Counted from the stretch's first letter, positions 26,004 to 37,813 are shown. The stretch is 64,000 bases of DNA from Distichodus sexfasciatus (GCA_032718565.1 JAVGVS010000001.1:6298495-6362494); one strand, 5' to 3'. Notes: generated by a model not told the origin, from the letters alone. Program-made: numbers and translations.

Positions 26004-28187
26004 CTCAAAACATTGTGCCACAACTATGCCAGCCGTTAAATTCATTGGGCAGAACTTCTCTTAACTTGAAAAATAATAGAATTAGGAAAGAAAAAGTATG
26101 AGGATGAGATTTGGATGTCATAGCAACTTTGAAAGTTTTCTTGATCTGTCTATGTGATGCGTAAAAGGAAAACTGACGTCTAATGGAATGGAGGAGCACA
26201 TTTTACCCTCAGGGTGACTCCTGGTCATGTTCTGTACATACCCACAGCAGAGAGCTGCTACAGCCCTCCATGTAATACATTAATAAAGCAGCCACAAAGC
26301 GGTGTAAAAAATTAATACTGTGTTGCCTCAGTGCATGAGCCCAGACAAATCAGTATGTTTTATGTATGGAGAATATGAAAGAAAGTAAGGATCAACAATT
26401 GGGTTAATGTGGTTTCACATTAAGCACAACAACAAAAACTGTGTTTGCAATCAACTCCATTCCACTGCTGCACATCTAACTTTCTTTGTTATTTTTGTTG
26501 GTAGGTTGCAGATGTAAAGCAAAGTGAAAACTGACAGAGTGGTTTAACACATTCACCAGTCCATCACATTCTGCGTAAAACTAGTCGAGCATATAATACA
26601 CCAAAAAGTAAAAAGACGGTCCATGGTCTGTTACAGCAGAAATCAACAGGGAAGTCTATATGTTGTATGGTAAAAATTTATTGGAGTAAACACTCAATCC
26701 ATATACCCACATAGATCAAATTTTTAATAGATGAGATCAAGAAAGAGCTTGATGCTAAAATGCACATATTTCTGACATAAACAGTCTATTATTTTGCACA
26801 CTAATTACAATGAAGTGGAACTTCATAGAAAATGAAACCACTTTCCCATATAACAAGACATTTTCCTTGTTTTCATTCATGGTTGCAATTCATTTGTGAT
26901 ATCTCTTTAAGAGGGGTTAAGCTACGTCACACAACCACCCAAGCAACTCTTAACATCTCTGTGTCTGAATGGCCCTCTTCAAAATGTGCCGAGCTGTGGT
27001 CGTGACTACAAATGTCTGTGGGGGGTATCTGTGAAAGAATAGGTTGGCTGCTCTCCCGTGAAACGAATATACCTTTTGTTCTTTTTTCCTGAATGGAATG
27101 CTCTATTGCACAATTCACCCAGAGGGACAGCATGTGCTTGAGTGAAGTGTGTATCTGAGTTTGTGACGGTGTATTTGTGTGAATGCTTGCGTACATAAGT
27201 GCACGAAGCCTTGTTTTAACAGAAGTAACAGAAGAGTAATATCCCAGACAGAAAAGTGTGAATAACATTATGTTAATTATTATAAAGTTACATTTAACTT
27301 CAATAAATTGCAAAAGCCCTTTATGTTTGCATCACAACTCTTGACTTCGACATGGACGTTGAAAATATATCATAGAACTGAAAAACTGCAGTATCAAGAT
27401 GAATGTTATGGCTGCCCTGACTTGTCAATCAGCATTGTTTTGCCTATTCTTTTCAACCCTTTCCAATTCCTGTTTGAACTTCCAAGTCGTTATTTAGTCA
27501 TGGCTTATGTGATTGTGATTAGTAAGCAAACAGCGACGAGCATCTGTTAAAAAAGAGGTCTTGTGTTTATTAATCATGGTATCTTAGGGTAACAATGGCC
27601 TAGTGGCAGAAATGAACTTGAGAATAACACAATTTAGACAACATTATAAAACAACCACACATAAAAAGCAAAGTGTGTGTTATGAACATAAATAGCTTCT
27701 CAGAGCCACATGTAAAATATGAGTTATTAGTCTTTCAAATGGCAACAGACTGACCATCACAGCCTTTTACTCTATATAAGTATTAAAGAAAATGGCTCAC
27801 TGTAACCACCCATATGTTGTGAAAGTGCACTTCAACTTCCATATGTAGACAAGGTGCTTGAATACAGATATTTGGAGCACAGGAGAGCCACAGCAGTGAT
27901 ATCTGAATCATTCTGAATGGGATGGACAAATGTGCTAGACTTTGCCATTACTATAGTTATTACCAATTTTATATAGTTATGACCAATTTTAGCATGGCTA
28001 GTTTATTAGTAGAAATGGATGGAAGCGGGGGATTCAGAAAGGAGAATTGATGTTTACAAGGTCAAGCTGTTTTGACACAGTTCAGAGGAAGCAAAGTAAA
28101 TTATTTCCACTTAGGTTGTGAGAGCTCTATCTTTCCAGACCTAATCTTCATCTTTTCAGTCTTTCTGATGTCTTTCTGATTACTTAC
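26004..28187. other. dgkb: intron between exons 17 and 18, right part
   Basis: AT-rich; the 128-codon ORF at 26927-27313 on the minus strand has no recognisable domain, coding bias or splice context. Nothing else seen. Confidence 0.6.
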
Positions 28188-28262
28188 CCCACCATCGGTC
28201 CCCCACGGTCCAAACTGTACACCTGTCTTGGGTTAAGCAGGTACTGGAACTTCCGCAACACT
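28188..28262 (-). CDS. dgkb: dgkb coding exon 17, kinase domain (residues 542-566)
   Basis: After the split Arg it reads VLRKFQYLLNPRQVYSLDRG and GPMVG, phase 2 to 2, with acceptor CATCATCAG and donor GTAAGT. The KFQYLLNPRQVYSL run is nearly the same in mammalian DGK-beta, where gamma has KFHYLLNPKQVFNL. Confidence 0.94.
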
Positions 28263-28383
28263 CTGATGATGTAAATGCAAAAGTGAAAGAACTGAAGCAC
28301 AAATGTGTCAAAGTAATCTAAAGTGACAAAAGTAACCAAATGACAGACAAGTAGGTCTTTTTACACACCCACCCATACAACCT

Positions 28384-28410
28384 CTCTTTCCCTATCACAC
28401 ACACACACAC
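28384..28410. repeat. short (CA)n run
   Basis: CACACACACACACAC in the intron just right of exon 17. Confidence 0.8.
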
Positions 28411-29270
28411 TTTACATTTCACCCTTTCAAAGAGATGCTGCATGAAATAATAACTGAAAGCTCGACAATGCCTTTCATTTCTAATTTTGTTAGGTTTCAC
28501 TGCTCCTTGCTACATAACAGCAAAATAGGACAGTGGAGAGAGATGGGGAGGCACAGAGAGAGAGAGTCTTAAAGTCTGAAGCACATCATAGAGAAAGCTT
28601 TTAGACTAAAGCATTGCTCATTATGTGAGGGGTGGGGTAATTCGACCACTTATTACCACTGAAAACGCCATTCATTCACTTTGTAAAGAATATTAGTGGC
28701 AGAGTCAAGAGTCTTACTACCAGTGTGCTTTCAGTGGACTTGGACAGAGTGAAGGCAGTGGAAAAACACAATGGACAGCATATGATTCAGTGATGACCAC
28801 TTCATATCCTTATTTGCATCAAAGGAACAGTCCAAATTGCACTCTTTTTTGGATCTGGAGCAGTTAACACGTCTTTGTGTGAGCTGAAGTCTAATAATAG
28901 GGAATAATCGGGCCATTATTGGTATTTAAAAGCGCGTTGCTATGGTGATGGTACTGCTGGATCCCAAACTGTTCCCCCGGCGCAGTGAGGATGTGCAGTG
29001 GGCGGTGAGAGCTGCAACAACTCCTACATTCATCCTTCTTAAAGAGCAGTGCTGCCTCCTGTTTGCTTTGATGGTATTTAGGACATTGCTGACAAGCATG
29101 GAAAACAGGAGGACATTGCTGGAGCTTTGTTAACCTAAATTTAGAAAAGTTATGCCATATATAACAGAGATTCACAGGAAGGGGTTCTTTGCCCATTAGA
29201 ACCTTAAAGAACTTCAAGACAAGCTTTCAAAAGGATAAAAAATATATAATTAATACATATTTACTGTACT

Positions 29271-29432
29271 GTGGGAAATGTACAGTAGTTCTCCCCCAGA
29301 AACGCCAAAAGCAGCTCATTTTATAGACCAAAAAGAGTCCAAACTTTGGATAAATTTGAGACAATTTGGACTAATTTTGGCCTATAAAATGAGCTGCTTT
29401 TAGTGTTTTTGGGAAAGAACTATATTTCCCAC
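29271..29432. repeat. foldback inverted repeat, about 70-bp arms
   Basis: The left arm (GTGGGAAAT…AGTTCTCCCCC…AAAAGCAGCTCATTTTATAG-[AG]-CCAAAA…AGTCCAAA) is repeated in reverse complement on the right with few mismatches. The loop is only about 20 bp. It looks like a foldback MITE; no target duplication is clear. Confidence 0.65.
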
Positions 29433-29892
29433 AATCCTCTGCATGCCACTCAGAGGCGCATTACAATAAAGCGGTGGACGGACATTTCAAATGAAAATTT
29501 CATTAATCTCATCAACTGTGAGTAGAATGCTGGTAGTTGTGCTTAGTTATCAGTTAAAATATGAGTTCAGTCTGCAATATAGGGCGAGATTTGACTGAAC
29601 TGTAGCATTTTAGCGAGTAATGGCGTTCACAAACAGTGCATGTTTACATCGCATTTACGTCTGTTTTGTACACAGAATATCTCACAAATACTTTCACATA
29701 CAGCGGTATCAGGTCTTGCCTTGATCACGGAACTGAAAACGTTGTGCGTCACTAATAAGTGTGTAAAACGAAGCTTTTATTGCCTTGACCATTTTTTACA
29801 AACAATTTTTTTGAATTATTCTAATAATTGTTTCAGCCCTAGAACTAGAAAAGGCAAAGTACCTACCGGATGTTAGAGCTAAGATAACATTA

Positions 29893-29975
29893 ATGTACCA
29901 AAACCATACCGATATCGTGGCCTAAAAACCGCGATACTTATAGATCCGTGGGCACACTGTACCGTTGCATCCCTA
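29893..29975. mobile_element. possible hAT transposon end
   Basis: ATACCGATATCGTGG…CCGCGATACTTATAGATCC…GTACCGTTGCATCCCTA resembles the terminal part of fish hAT elements that end in TGCATCCCTA. The other end was not found. Confidence 0.35.
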
Positions 29976-30367
29976 ATATTTACCAAAGCAATTGTGTAGA
30001 TCATCTGTTAGTCTGCAATTTAGCAGTTACACTACAGACTCCATGTTATCAGTACACAGACTTTCCAAGCAATTCTGCACTCACTGTAAGATCAAAGATC
30101 ATGAGTATATAGAGATTAATGCCAGATCATTTTCACCATTATGAAAACAATTTCACATATTGTTCCTACCTACATGAAAGTAGGGAAAAGTACTGATCCT
30201 GCTTAAACTGATGTGAGATCATAAGCAGCTGGACAAACCCAAAATCCTGTCAATCATATTACGGTGTAGGACATGCACAAAAAGGGCACTGAATAATTTT
30301 CATATTTCTCTGGGCACAAATAGAGTTGTTATGTTACAGAAATAAAAGAGTTTAAAGTATAAGCTAC

Positions 30368-30441
30368 CTTTCACCCTGTCGCCCGCCACTTTTAGGGTTC
30401 ACCAGCACAAGCAGAGGATGTGTTCCAGGAAGAGGGGTGAT
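30368..30441 (-). CDS. dgkb: dgkb coding exon 16, kinase domain start (residues 518-541)
   Basis: Encodes ITPLPGTHPLLVLVNPKSGG then RQGE, the first strand of the DGK catalytic domain with the NPKSGG motif common to DAG and sphingosine kinases. Acceptor GTCCTTAG; the donor GTAGCT is weak by consensus. Ends in phase 2, and the next exon completes Arg. Confidence 0.94.
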
Positions 30442-30567
30442 CTAAGGACGAAGTGAAATGACTGATGCATTACAGAACACACTCATTAGCATATATTCAG
30501 TTAATTCTGCTCTGCTATTTCAGAGATAGAGAGAGAACATCCTTCTCCAGTGTGCATGATGGCTGAC

Positions 30568-30675
30568 CTGCAGGGCTTGGCCATCTCCGGTGAATTTGAA
30601 GCACTGGTTAGAGTCATCAGGACTAGTGCTGGGAGGCGACTCACCCTCTCCTCTTTTTACTACTGATTGACGGTC
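30568..30675 (-). CDS. dgkb: dgkb coding exon 15, C1-to-kinase linker (residues 482-517)
   Basis: A 36-codon phase 0-0 exon starting DRQSVVKRGEGE, with a Ser/Pro stretch and ending GDGQALQ at GTCAGC. Mammalian DGK-beta has E-RQS-x-VKK and DGQGLQ in the same place, joined by a longer variable segment. It is a flexible hinge before the catalytic domain and could be skipped without frameshift. Confidence 0.9.
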
Positions 30676-31317
30676 CTGCACAAGGGCAGAAACAGTATAT
30701 AGCAAATAGAGAAGGACAATATGGAAAGAAAATGAGTCATGTCTTTATATGCAAACAGTATTAATGTGCACAGAAGATGTCAGTATCCAGATTTGTAAGT
30801 CTGTAATATTGCATTCTTTAGTTGTTGTTTTTTTCAATTTAAATATCTAATCCAACAGCATTTCATATAATTACTTCAGTCAGAACTGAGTAAATGTGTG
30901 TTAAGAAGTCTATGGACCTTTACATTATTGTTCCGATATATATACAAGTATGTAGGAAAATGTCTCATTGAGACTGCCTGGAAAAGTGCACTTAAACTCC
31001 TCTTATATTTAGAGAAGGTGCTTGAATACACATTTCCACCAGGGACTTCAGTTGTGAATTATTATGAATGTGTTGCTTAACCTGTCAAATAATATTTATG
31101 TGCATCAGGTGTGAGTGTCTAGATTTAGAATCTCACTGTACTGCAGAATTTAGCACTTTAAATGATTTTACATAACTAATTCATCTGATTTTAATAACCC
31201 GTGCTTAAGTCAGTGCAGAGTGAATGTTCATATCTGCAATACTGTAGTCCTCCAAGACCTCTGGCAAATCCTGCCAAGAAAAAAGCCATATGTACAATCT
31301 GAGACGAAAGAACTGAC

Positions 31318-31416
31318 CAGTACGACAGGGCAGATGTAAGAAGGCAGGAGGGTGTGGTCTTTCAGCGCTCCACCATCACACTCTGGCTTCATATGAGACG
31401 CACACTTGTTATGTAG
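31318..31416 (-). CDS. dgkb: dgkb coding exon 14, C1b end (residues 449-481)
   Basis: Reads LHNKCASHMKPECDGG then LKDH and ICPVVL, supplying the last His and two Cys ligands of C1b (H450, C453, C461). The LHNKCASH-x-KPEC motif again matches the beta paralog. The acceptor is TTTACAG, the donor GTCAGT, phase 0 to 0. Confidence 0.94.
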
Positions 31417-32064
31417 CTGTAAATGGAGACAGAAATATGCTTTTGCTGAATATATCAGAAACACTATCCTTGTAAATCTACTTCTGCATTTAATTATTGT
31501 GTCACCTGGGAGGCAAGTTGTGTAAGTGTAAGGGCTCATACATGTTTAAATGTTATATTTGCGATTAAGTTATTAGTCAGGAAAAACAAAGAAGATGAAT
31601 ATGGACAGACCAACAGAAACAATTTTTCAAGACCGCTTATCATTAAAACGGACGTCACAAAGTAGACGAAATAATGCCACCACGAGGAATAATTGAGCAT
31701 TACAAACGCTTGCTTACAACTAAACAAAACCTATATACAATGAAGCTTTAACTATTTTCTAATGAAATTTCTCAGAATGAAATGTAAATAAATTAATCTG
31801 TACTATCAAAATGGAATCCTGACTAGTCTCTTTAACCATGCAATAAAACAGTCGGTACAAATAACATTTAAGTCTCATGCTGCTAAAACACAGTTATTTA
31901 TTATCATTTTTGCATTGGAGCGCACTTTTAGAAGACTGTTGCAATTTTACGAAATATTCACTTCCAGTGGTCAAAGTTGATGAATATGAGCAGGAAGTTA
32001 GTGTACACTGGTGAAACCTTTCAAGTAAATTTTGAGTGACCACTAGAGGGCAATATTTACTTAC

Positions 32065-32181
32065 AGTAATTTGACACCAAACACAATGAAGGCCCGTGAG
32101 GCCCTGATAGCACTTGATACTGCGATGACATCGGTCACACTTGGTCGGTGAGTTGCCCTCCATCCATACATGCTGCATAGC
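32065..32181 (-). CDS. dgkb: dgkb coding exon 13, C1b first part (residues 410-448)
   Basis: Opens AMQHVWMEGNSPTKCDRC and runs through CYQGLTGLHCVWCQIT, phase 0 to 0 (TTTCCAG acceptor, GTAAGT donor). It is the second C1 domain, with the shortened H-x10-C spacing usual for DGK C1b, which as a class are not good phorbol ester binders. The YQGLTGLHCVWCQIT run is identical to mammalian DGK-beta and differs from gamma. Confidence 0.94.
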
Positions 32182-32214
32182 CTGGAAATAAATGTAAGAC
32201 AGGTTTCTAAAAAT

Positions 32215-32335
32215 GGGTATGAGTTACCTCAAGGGCATGCTGGGGGTAAGATAGAGCCAGACTCAAACCCAACACCTTTGGGTTTAAAGGTCAATTTCTT
32301 ACCACTCGACCACCACACTACGTCATCTTCTGTGC
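32215..32335 (-). mobile_element. tRNA-derived SINE head
   Basis: Reverse complement reads GTGGTCGAGTGGTAAGAAAT…GGTGTTGGGTTTGAGTCTGG, with A-box-like and B-box-like sequences about 40 bp apart as in a serine/leucine tRNA. No acceptor stem pairing was visible, so it is a SINE remnant and not a tRNA gene. Confidence 0.5.
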
Positions 32336-33647
32336 CGACTGAGGTTGTTGTCCAGTAGTGCGATCGCTTTGGTCGAAATCAGTGGGATATTGTCATGATT
32401 ATGTAGTGACTTGAATTTACCAGTAGAGGGTGCTGTTACTTAGCGAGTTAAATGTCAACTGGTGGAAGTAAACAAAAGATAAAGAGTTCCAGAGTGTCCG
32501 GAGTGGGTGATTAGTGTGCTGTTTGATGGAAAGAAACACGGTAAATCGTGGTCCCGGAATCATTTTTCTGGAAAATCCTCAATATAATACTTTTTTTAAA
32601 ACTACGTGTATCAATTGGTTCAAATTCTTTTCATCAGTATAGTTTCGTCAATTTGTAAGTGGACCAAGATTTGTGCTTTAACATCATGTGCGAGCAAACT
32701 GCCCTCGTTTCTCAAAAGTTTTGAATTTATATTCCTGAACAACACAGGAAATAGACGGGCAACTTTTATGTCAATTAACATCCTGTTTCTGGCGGTAATA
32801 TTCATCATTGTTTTACATCACCATGCACAAAACTTTGGTTTAAACAATTGTTAGTGCTGCGTCTGGAATAAAACATTCTGATGCATTTGATCCAACAGAA
32901 AGCAAGCACTTCTAGTTCATAAAGTGTTGAGCAACCAATTTCGGTCTCAAATAACCTTAGTGTGAAGAGAATATTTATTTGATCGCTTATTTCAATAGAG
33001 AAAGTGTTTGCGTTTGTAAATAAGTCGCGTGCGTTCAAATTGTTTTCGCACTGGTCAGACATTTTAGCGGCATTTACCTTCTGAAATAACATAAAAATAT
33101 GAATTCAAACACATACTGTGCAAAGACGTATTAAACACCGGGTTTGCTTTACTAAGTATTCTTACACGTCAGCGTAAACACATTGTTTTTTTTGAAACGG
33201 TTGTTTATGTATACCGTTTCCTTTAAGCTGTTTGCTAAACATTTAGAAGATGTCTGTGTCGTCAGCACATATTTCGAGCAGCCTTTGTATTTTATCATTG
33301 CTCCACGTTAACCCACGTTAACGTTATTCTACCGTCTCCTGACTCTGCCTATCTGTCATCCACAATACAAACTGTAAAAACCCATCTTGCATAGTGACTT
33401 TAGTTGGTCCTTTGGTCTGCTGGGTCGGATCCTATTGCCACTAGATACGAATCGCCCCACAAATCTCTTGGAATCGCCCTGAGTCCACATGCTCTAGATC
33501 TCTAGATGGTTTGGGATCGATTATTCAGAGATGCTGAATCGAGTGCGTGAGCCGGGATTCTAACCCGCGCTGACTATGTCTGGGAGAAGAGGTATCTGAT
33601 GGAAAAAAGCTAGAATACTTAACCATGTAGAAAAAGTGTTGGGTAAT

Positions 33648-33683
<36 letters not shown>

Positions 33684-34908
33684 AAAATATATATGTATGT
33701 ATTATATATATGTATGTTTGGGAATAGGAAGCTCAATCAAAGAGCAAACTGACAAGAACCGAGGGAGGAGAACACATCATGGAGAAGCGGGAATAGAGCG
33801 CCTCCCAATGGCTCGACTGGGTCGCGACGAATGTTAACAAGATAAATTAACATTTCGAGAATTTAGGTTAATTAAATTGAGAAATTCTGAAAGGCTTGAA
33901 AAAAAAAAATAATGCAATGCATTACAAAGCCCCCCCCCAGCAATTAATTGCTGTTAATTAATTACAATTTGTTGGTTATAAATAAAATCTATTCATTGCT
34001 GGAAAAAATATGGTTGCTTCAGAAAAAAACCCCACCGACCTCAATAAAAATATTCCAAAGAACTTATGTTTATATGGAAAAAATGATGTTTTCTCAATGA
34101 TCACCATTATGAATGCAGAATGACAATATACTGTGAAATGAGCATGCAAAGGTGACGATTTGTGACATCACAGTACAATTTTACTATCCTACTGCAGTGC
34201 AGTAGGATGATTATATTCTGAGCCCGATTTATTGTTTGTCTAGTTGTATAAGATCCAGAGAAGCCAAGCCTGGGACATGATACCAGAAGGATTTAATCAA
34301 ATCACCAAGTCAAATTTAGAGGCTAAACTACATAAGCAGGGCTCTGTGAGCTCCTCATATGCCTCTGACTTCAGCTGAGAACCACCGGTCACCATACACA
34401 GGATGTTCTCATAACCCTTCTGACACGTTTATGGAACATTGGTTTGGGGTTAGATTCAGAGTTTAAACCTCAGACGTCAGCTGGGGTGAAAATTAGGAAT
34501 GGGTGAAGTTTTGAAATAAAAAAATGAAAAGAGGAGTCCCTAGGGGTTTGCTTTTGTTAACCATTTGAATCATAGTTTCTTCATAGTAACCTTCTCTGTA
34601 ATAATCTATTTTGTTGCTTTGTAGGTAACAGCGCATGACATATTCATAAAATACATGTTTATGCCATCTTCATATCAGAAAATGTTACTGTCTCATGAAT
34701 TTTCTCTTAAACATGCAAAGTGCCCCAAACAGGTTTGACTATCTGGATTAATTAGGTGCAAATGGCAGTATTATCAAAATGGTAAATAAGCGATGACAAT
34801 AAGTTTGGCAATAGATCCTACATTGGGGAATGGAGTTCATATGTCCTAACAGACCTGCTCTAGAGGTGAAAAGTGTGTAAAAGTGTATAATGAGGCTGGG
34901 GTACTTAC
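32336..34908. other. dgkb: intron between exons 12 and 13
   Basis: Holds an (AAAT)n tract at 33647-33684, a C9 run near 33931, and two CpG-bearing segments (33410-33570 and 33720-33840) that look like old repeat fragments of unknown family. No coding exon found. Confidence 0.6.
33647..33684. repeat. (AAAT)n microsatellite
   Basis: Nine or so AAAT units followed by ATATATGT-rich DNA. Confidence 0.9.
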
Positions 34909-34997
34909 GTTGGTGTGTCTGCGGGACTTGGCATAGGTGCTAATGCAGGCAGCGATGTCTTTGGACACACAGCGCTCATGAACTGTGTACTTGCATA
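34909..34997 (-). CDS. dgkb: dgkb coding exon 12, C1a second part (residues 380-409)
   Basis: Completes C1a: C381, H386, C389 and C397 fit C-x2-C-x4-H-x2-C-x7-C with exon 11, so every zinc ligand is present. The junction codon is Leu (C|TA) where mammalian paralogs have an aromatic residue. Ends STYAKSRRHTN at GTAAGT, phase 0. The acceptor TTTATTAG is less pyrimidine-rich than most in the gene. Confidence 0.92.
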
Positions 34998-35399
34998 CTA
35001 ATAAATTTTAAGGGAACATGAGAGAGGTTGGCACGATATGACTCACTAAGCACTACAATCAACCATGTGGCTACAAATCAATGGATATTTTGCTCTTATT
35101 TGCATGTATGTCAGACAGATTAAACAGAAAGGTGGAGCATTTTTCCTCTTAAAGTAGTGATCTTTTCAGGCTAATGCACTAACACAACACATTTAATAAT
35201 GGGTGTGAACGGGAGGGAACCAAGCAGCTGAGTATAAATCTACAACTGCTAAATAATATTGTAGAAAGTTACAGTTAGGTGTCAATGGAAAAAAGTTGCT
35301 ACTTTGTGTTTATATTTACATTCTTTAGTCATGCATACGACTTCAACTAGTGTTGGTGTGACTCAATATCATGATGCAGTATGATCATAGCATACTTAC

Positions 35400-35517
35400 G
35401 TGAGCAGCAAAGGCCCTGTTTCCGCACTCCTAACAGCATAGTGTGACAGAAGTTACAGTATGCTGGCTTGTTGAAGTGCTTCAGTCTCCAAACATGCTGC
35501 CCATCTTCTTGTACATT
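35400..35517 (-). CDS. dgkb: dgkb coding exon 11, C1a first part (residues 341-379)
   Basis: Encodes NVQEDGQHVWRLKHFNKPAY followed by CNFCHTMLLG and KQGLCC. The start of the first cysteine-rich C1 domain is here: H348, the C-x2-C pair and the next Cys, in the spacing H-x12-C-x2-C-x13-C. The acceptor is GTCATCAG, the donor GTAAGT, phase 0 to 1. Confidence 0.94.
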
Positions 35518-35744
35518 CTGATGACAGACGTTCAGAACAGATATTCATGTGACACAAGAAAAGAAATGATCAGTATCAGTACTGCTTCACTAATATCACA
35601 CTTCCAGTACTCATCTGTGATTTCAACAACCCAGACACAAGCTCAGACATTGCAGAATGACGATTTGATTACCTCATCAACAGGCACACACACATACACA
35701 TGCTTTCTCCAAACCACACACACATACAGATTCCCCTGACGCAC

Positions 35745-35864
35745 CGTTTCCATGCCCAACAAGACCAGAAGGGGTATGGTTGTCATCCCTCCTCTGATCC
35801 ACTCCTCTAGTGTGACTGTTCCGTCCCGGTCATAATCAATCTCCTCCATCATCTCCTTCAGGAT
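35745..35864 (-). CDS. dgkb: dgkb coding exon 10, EF hand 2 (residues 301-340)
   Basis: Holds the second EF-hand loop DYDRDGTVTLEE (310-321) with all coordinating positions intact, then W-I-R-GGMTTIPLLVLLGME, the invariant segment that leads to the first C1 domain. The acceptor is TGCTCAG and the donor a less common GTGCGT. Phase 0 to 0. The preceding intron (35865-36141) is 277 nt and shows nothing notable. Confidence 0.94.
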
Positions 35865-36141
35865 CTGAGCAGAACCACATTTATGTACAAAGCAATTTGG
35901 ATCATGCTCAATACATACACTGAAGTACATCCCTGGAACCTGTTGTCTAAACCTGCAAAGTTACAGTTCCACAGTCATCCTATTTCCAAAAATATTGTAA
36001 AAAAGTTTGGATTAAGCAAGCAGGGACTGATGTTTTACTAGTGGCTGTCGGATCAAAACATAGCTAATTGAAACAGACTTACAGAACTTGTGCACTCAAG
36101 TGGGATGTGTGTTTTTTGACAAATAAACACAGTTAACTTAC

Positions 36142-36216
36142 CGGTCTTAGTTCCGTAGAATCCCATTCCAGGTACTCTGCTACATGCACCATCTGATTGA
36201 TGATGCGATCAAGTTC
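36142..36216 (-). CDS. dgkb: dgkb coding exon 9, between EF hands (residues 276-300)
   Basis: Encodes ELDRIINQMVHVAEYLEWDS and TELRP, phase 0 to 0, with a CCCTCAG acceptor and a GTAAGT donor. It supplies the last loop residue of EF hand 1 (E276), its exiting helix and the entering helix of EF hand 2. The QM-x-HVAEYLEWD pattern is shared by the beta and gamma paralogs. Confidence 0.93.
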
Positions 36217-36253
36217 CTGAGGGTACAAGCATATGAAAGTTGCTGAATGGAAG

Positions 36254-36326
<73 letters not shown>
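36254..36326. repeat. (TCTA)n microsatellite
   Basis: About 18 uninterrupted TCTA units, starting 38 bp from the acceptor side of exon 9, followed by an inverted TAGATAGATAGA at 36334. Confidence 0.95.
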
Positions 36327-36412
36327 ACAGTGTAGATAGATAGATTCAGTTGTAAGAAAAAGTATATGAATCCTTTGGAATTATATGGATTTCTGCACAA
36401 ATTGGTCATAAA

Positions 36413-36948
36413 TGTCACGTGCACTCCACTCTGCGGCCGGTAATTGGAATGGGACGCGACCGGTCGCGGTTCAAAGGGTATTTAAGCGTATCGCTCTGCC
36501 ACTAGAGTGCACCCGGCCCTCTTCCGATTCTCATCGACATCAACTGTGAGTACTCCAGTTACTGGGTTCATCTCTTTGTTAGAGTGTGTGTCGCTAGAAC
36601 GCGGATTATTGTGGTAATCCTTACTCTTCGCGTAAGAGAGTTCTTATATCAACTCGCGTGGCTTTCCTGCCTACTCGCGCTCTCAGCCGCGTTTGGGCTA
36701 ACCAACAGGCTACAAGGGCTAACGAGTAGCAATTTGTTACATCCTAACCAGATCACTGTCGAATTGTGAAAGTGTGCCATTCGGTTCATATCCTAATCAG
36801 ATCCCTGTCCGAATCGGAGAGCATTCCTACAGCTGCCTAACCCGGCCGCTGGAAGTTTGCTCGCGTCTGCCTTTCTCGTCAAATCCTTACCAGATCCCTG
36901 ACGAATCTGACAATAAAATGTGATCTGATCTTCCTTTATGTCACAACA
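36413..36948 (+). mobile_element. solo LTR of an LTR retrotransposon
   Basis: A 536-bp block starting TGTCACGTG and ending GTCACAACA, with imperfect 5-bp flanks ATAAA/ATAGA. It has a promoter-like GGTATTTAAGCG, many CpGs, three degenerate copies of ATCC-T-[AT]-A-CCAGATC-CTG…GAAT (36741, 36790, 36883) and an AATAAA at 36912. It is far more CpG-rich than the intron around it, suggesting a fairly young insertion. No internal retroviral genes remain. Confidence 0.65.
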
Positions 36949-37278
36949 ATAGACAAACACAGTCTGCTTAAACTAATACCACACAAATAATTATGTTTTC
37001 ATGTTTTTATTGAACACACCATGTAAATATTCACATTACGTGTGTCTTCATGCTTTCTTGGTGAGAGCTGTTATTTTTTATGATATGATTTTGTATGATG
37101 TCTGATCGATGTTTTCATTTTGGATTGCTGCTTTGGGCTCCTTGATCATTGAATCAATGTATTGATGTAGATCAATGTATTGTTACACCCCTATATGTAT
37201 ATATGTATTCCATATCTGGAAGTATTTGTATATTCTGTTCTCTGTTCTATGTAAATCTTTTCATCACTATCTTTTATA

Positions 37279-37480
37279 TACAGTGCCATGCAAAAGTCTT
37301 GAGCAACCCCTCATCTCTTTGTATTTGCTAGGACAGTAGGTACACTGACTTATTACAACATGTGCATCCATAAGTGTAAATACTATTCCACAAGACTACA
37401 TTAAAACACAAGAAAGTCTTGCTCTTTAGAAACAAAATATGAAGTAACGAGAGATGGCTTAAGATTTCTACATAGTACTG
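37279..37480. mobile_element. mariner/Tc1-type MITE
   Basis: Starts TA-CAGTGCCATGCAAAAGTC, and its right end reverse-complements to CAGTACTATGTAGAAATC; the two ends agree over about 30 bp through CTT-AGC. The left TA target site is intact; on the right the expected TA reads TG. About 200 bp with no coding content. Confidence 0.6.
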
Positions 37481-37763
37481 TGTCTACACAGGACAAACAT
37501 ATCATCATCAACTGAGTCAGTATCTTAAGGCTCTAATATTCTGATGACACTACATAATATGAGAGCTGTGACAACAGTGATATTCTGTTAATTGAACTGT
37601 GAAAACCATGTGATGAACATATCCATACTATGTGACACAGCTATGACTGAACCAATTAAAAATGTAACTTTTTTGAATGAGGCTCTAAAGAAAAAGTCAC
37701 ATTTTGTCTGTACTGCAATTTCCTGTTACCTAACTTCTAATAAGAGAAAGAACACTGACTTAC

Positions 37764-37813
37764 TGAGCTGTCCAACAGGCCATTACCATCTGTGTCGTAC
37801 AGCCGGAACATGA
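37764..37813 (-). CDS. dgkb: dgkb coding exon 8, EF hand 1 start (residues 259-275)
   Basis: A 50-nt exon reading FMFRLYDTDGNGLLDSS, with acceptor TTCTGCAG and donor GTAAGT, phase 1 to 0. It holds eleven of the twelve positions of the first EF-hand loop (D265, D267, N269, D273); the Glu at position 12 comes from the next exon. All calcium-coordinating positions are canonical, so the hand is predicted to bind calcium. Confidence 0.93.

Noticed and set aside
26927..27313. 128-codon minus-strand ORF as a gene
   Set aside because: No family motif, AT-driven codon use, no splice signals in phase, and it lies inside a dgkb intron.
36254..36326. CRISPR-like array
   Set aside because: A simple TCTA tandem repeat with no spacers; no array-like pattern exists anywhere in the window.
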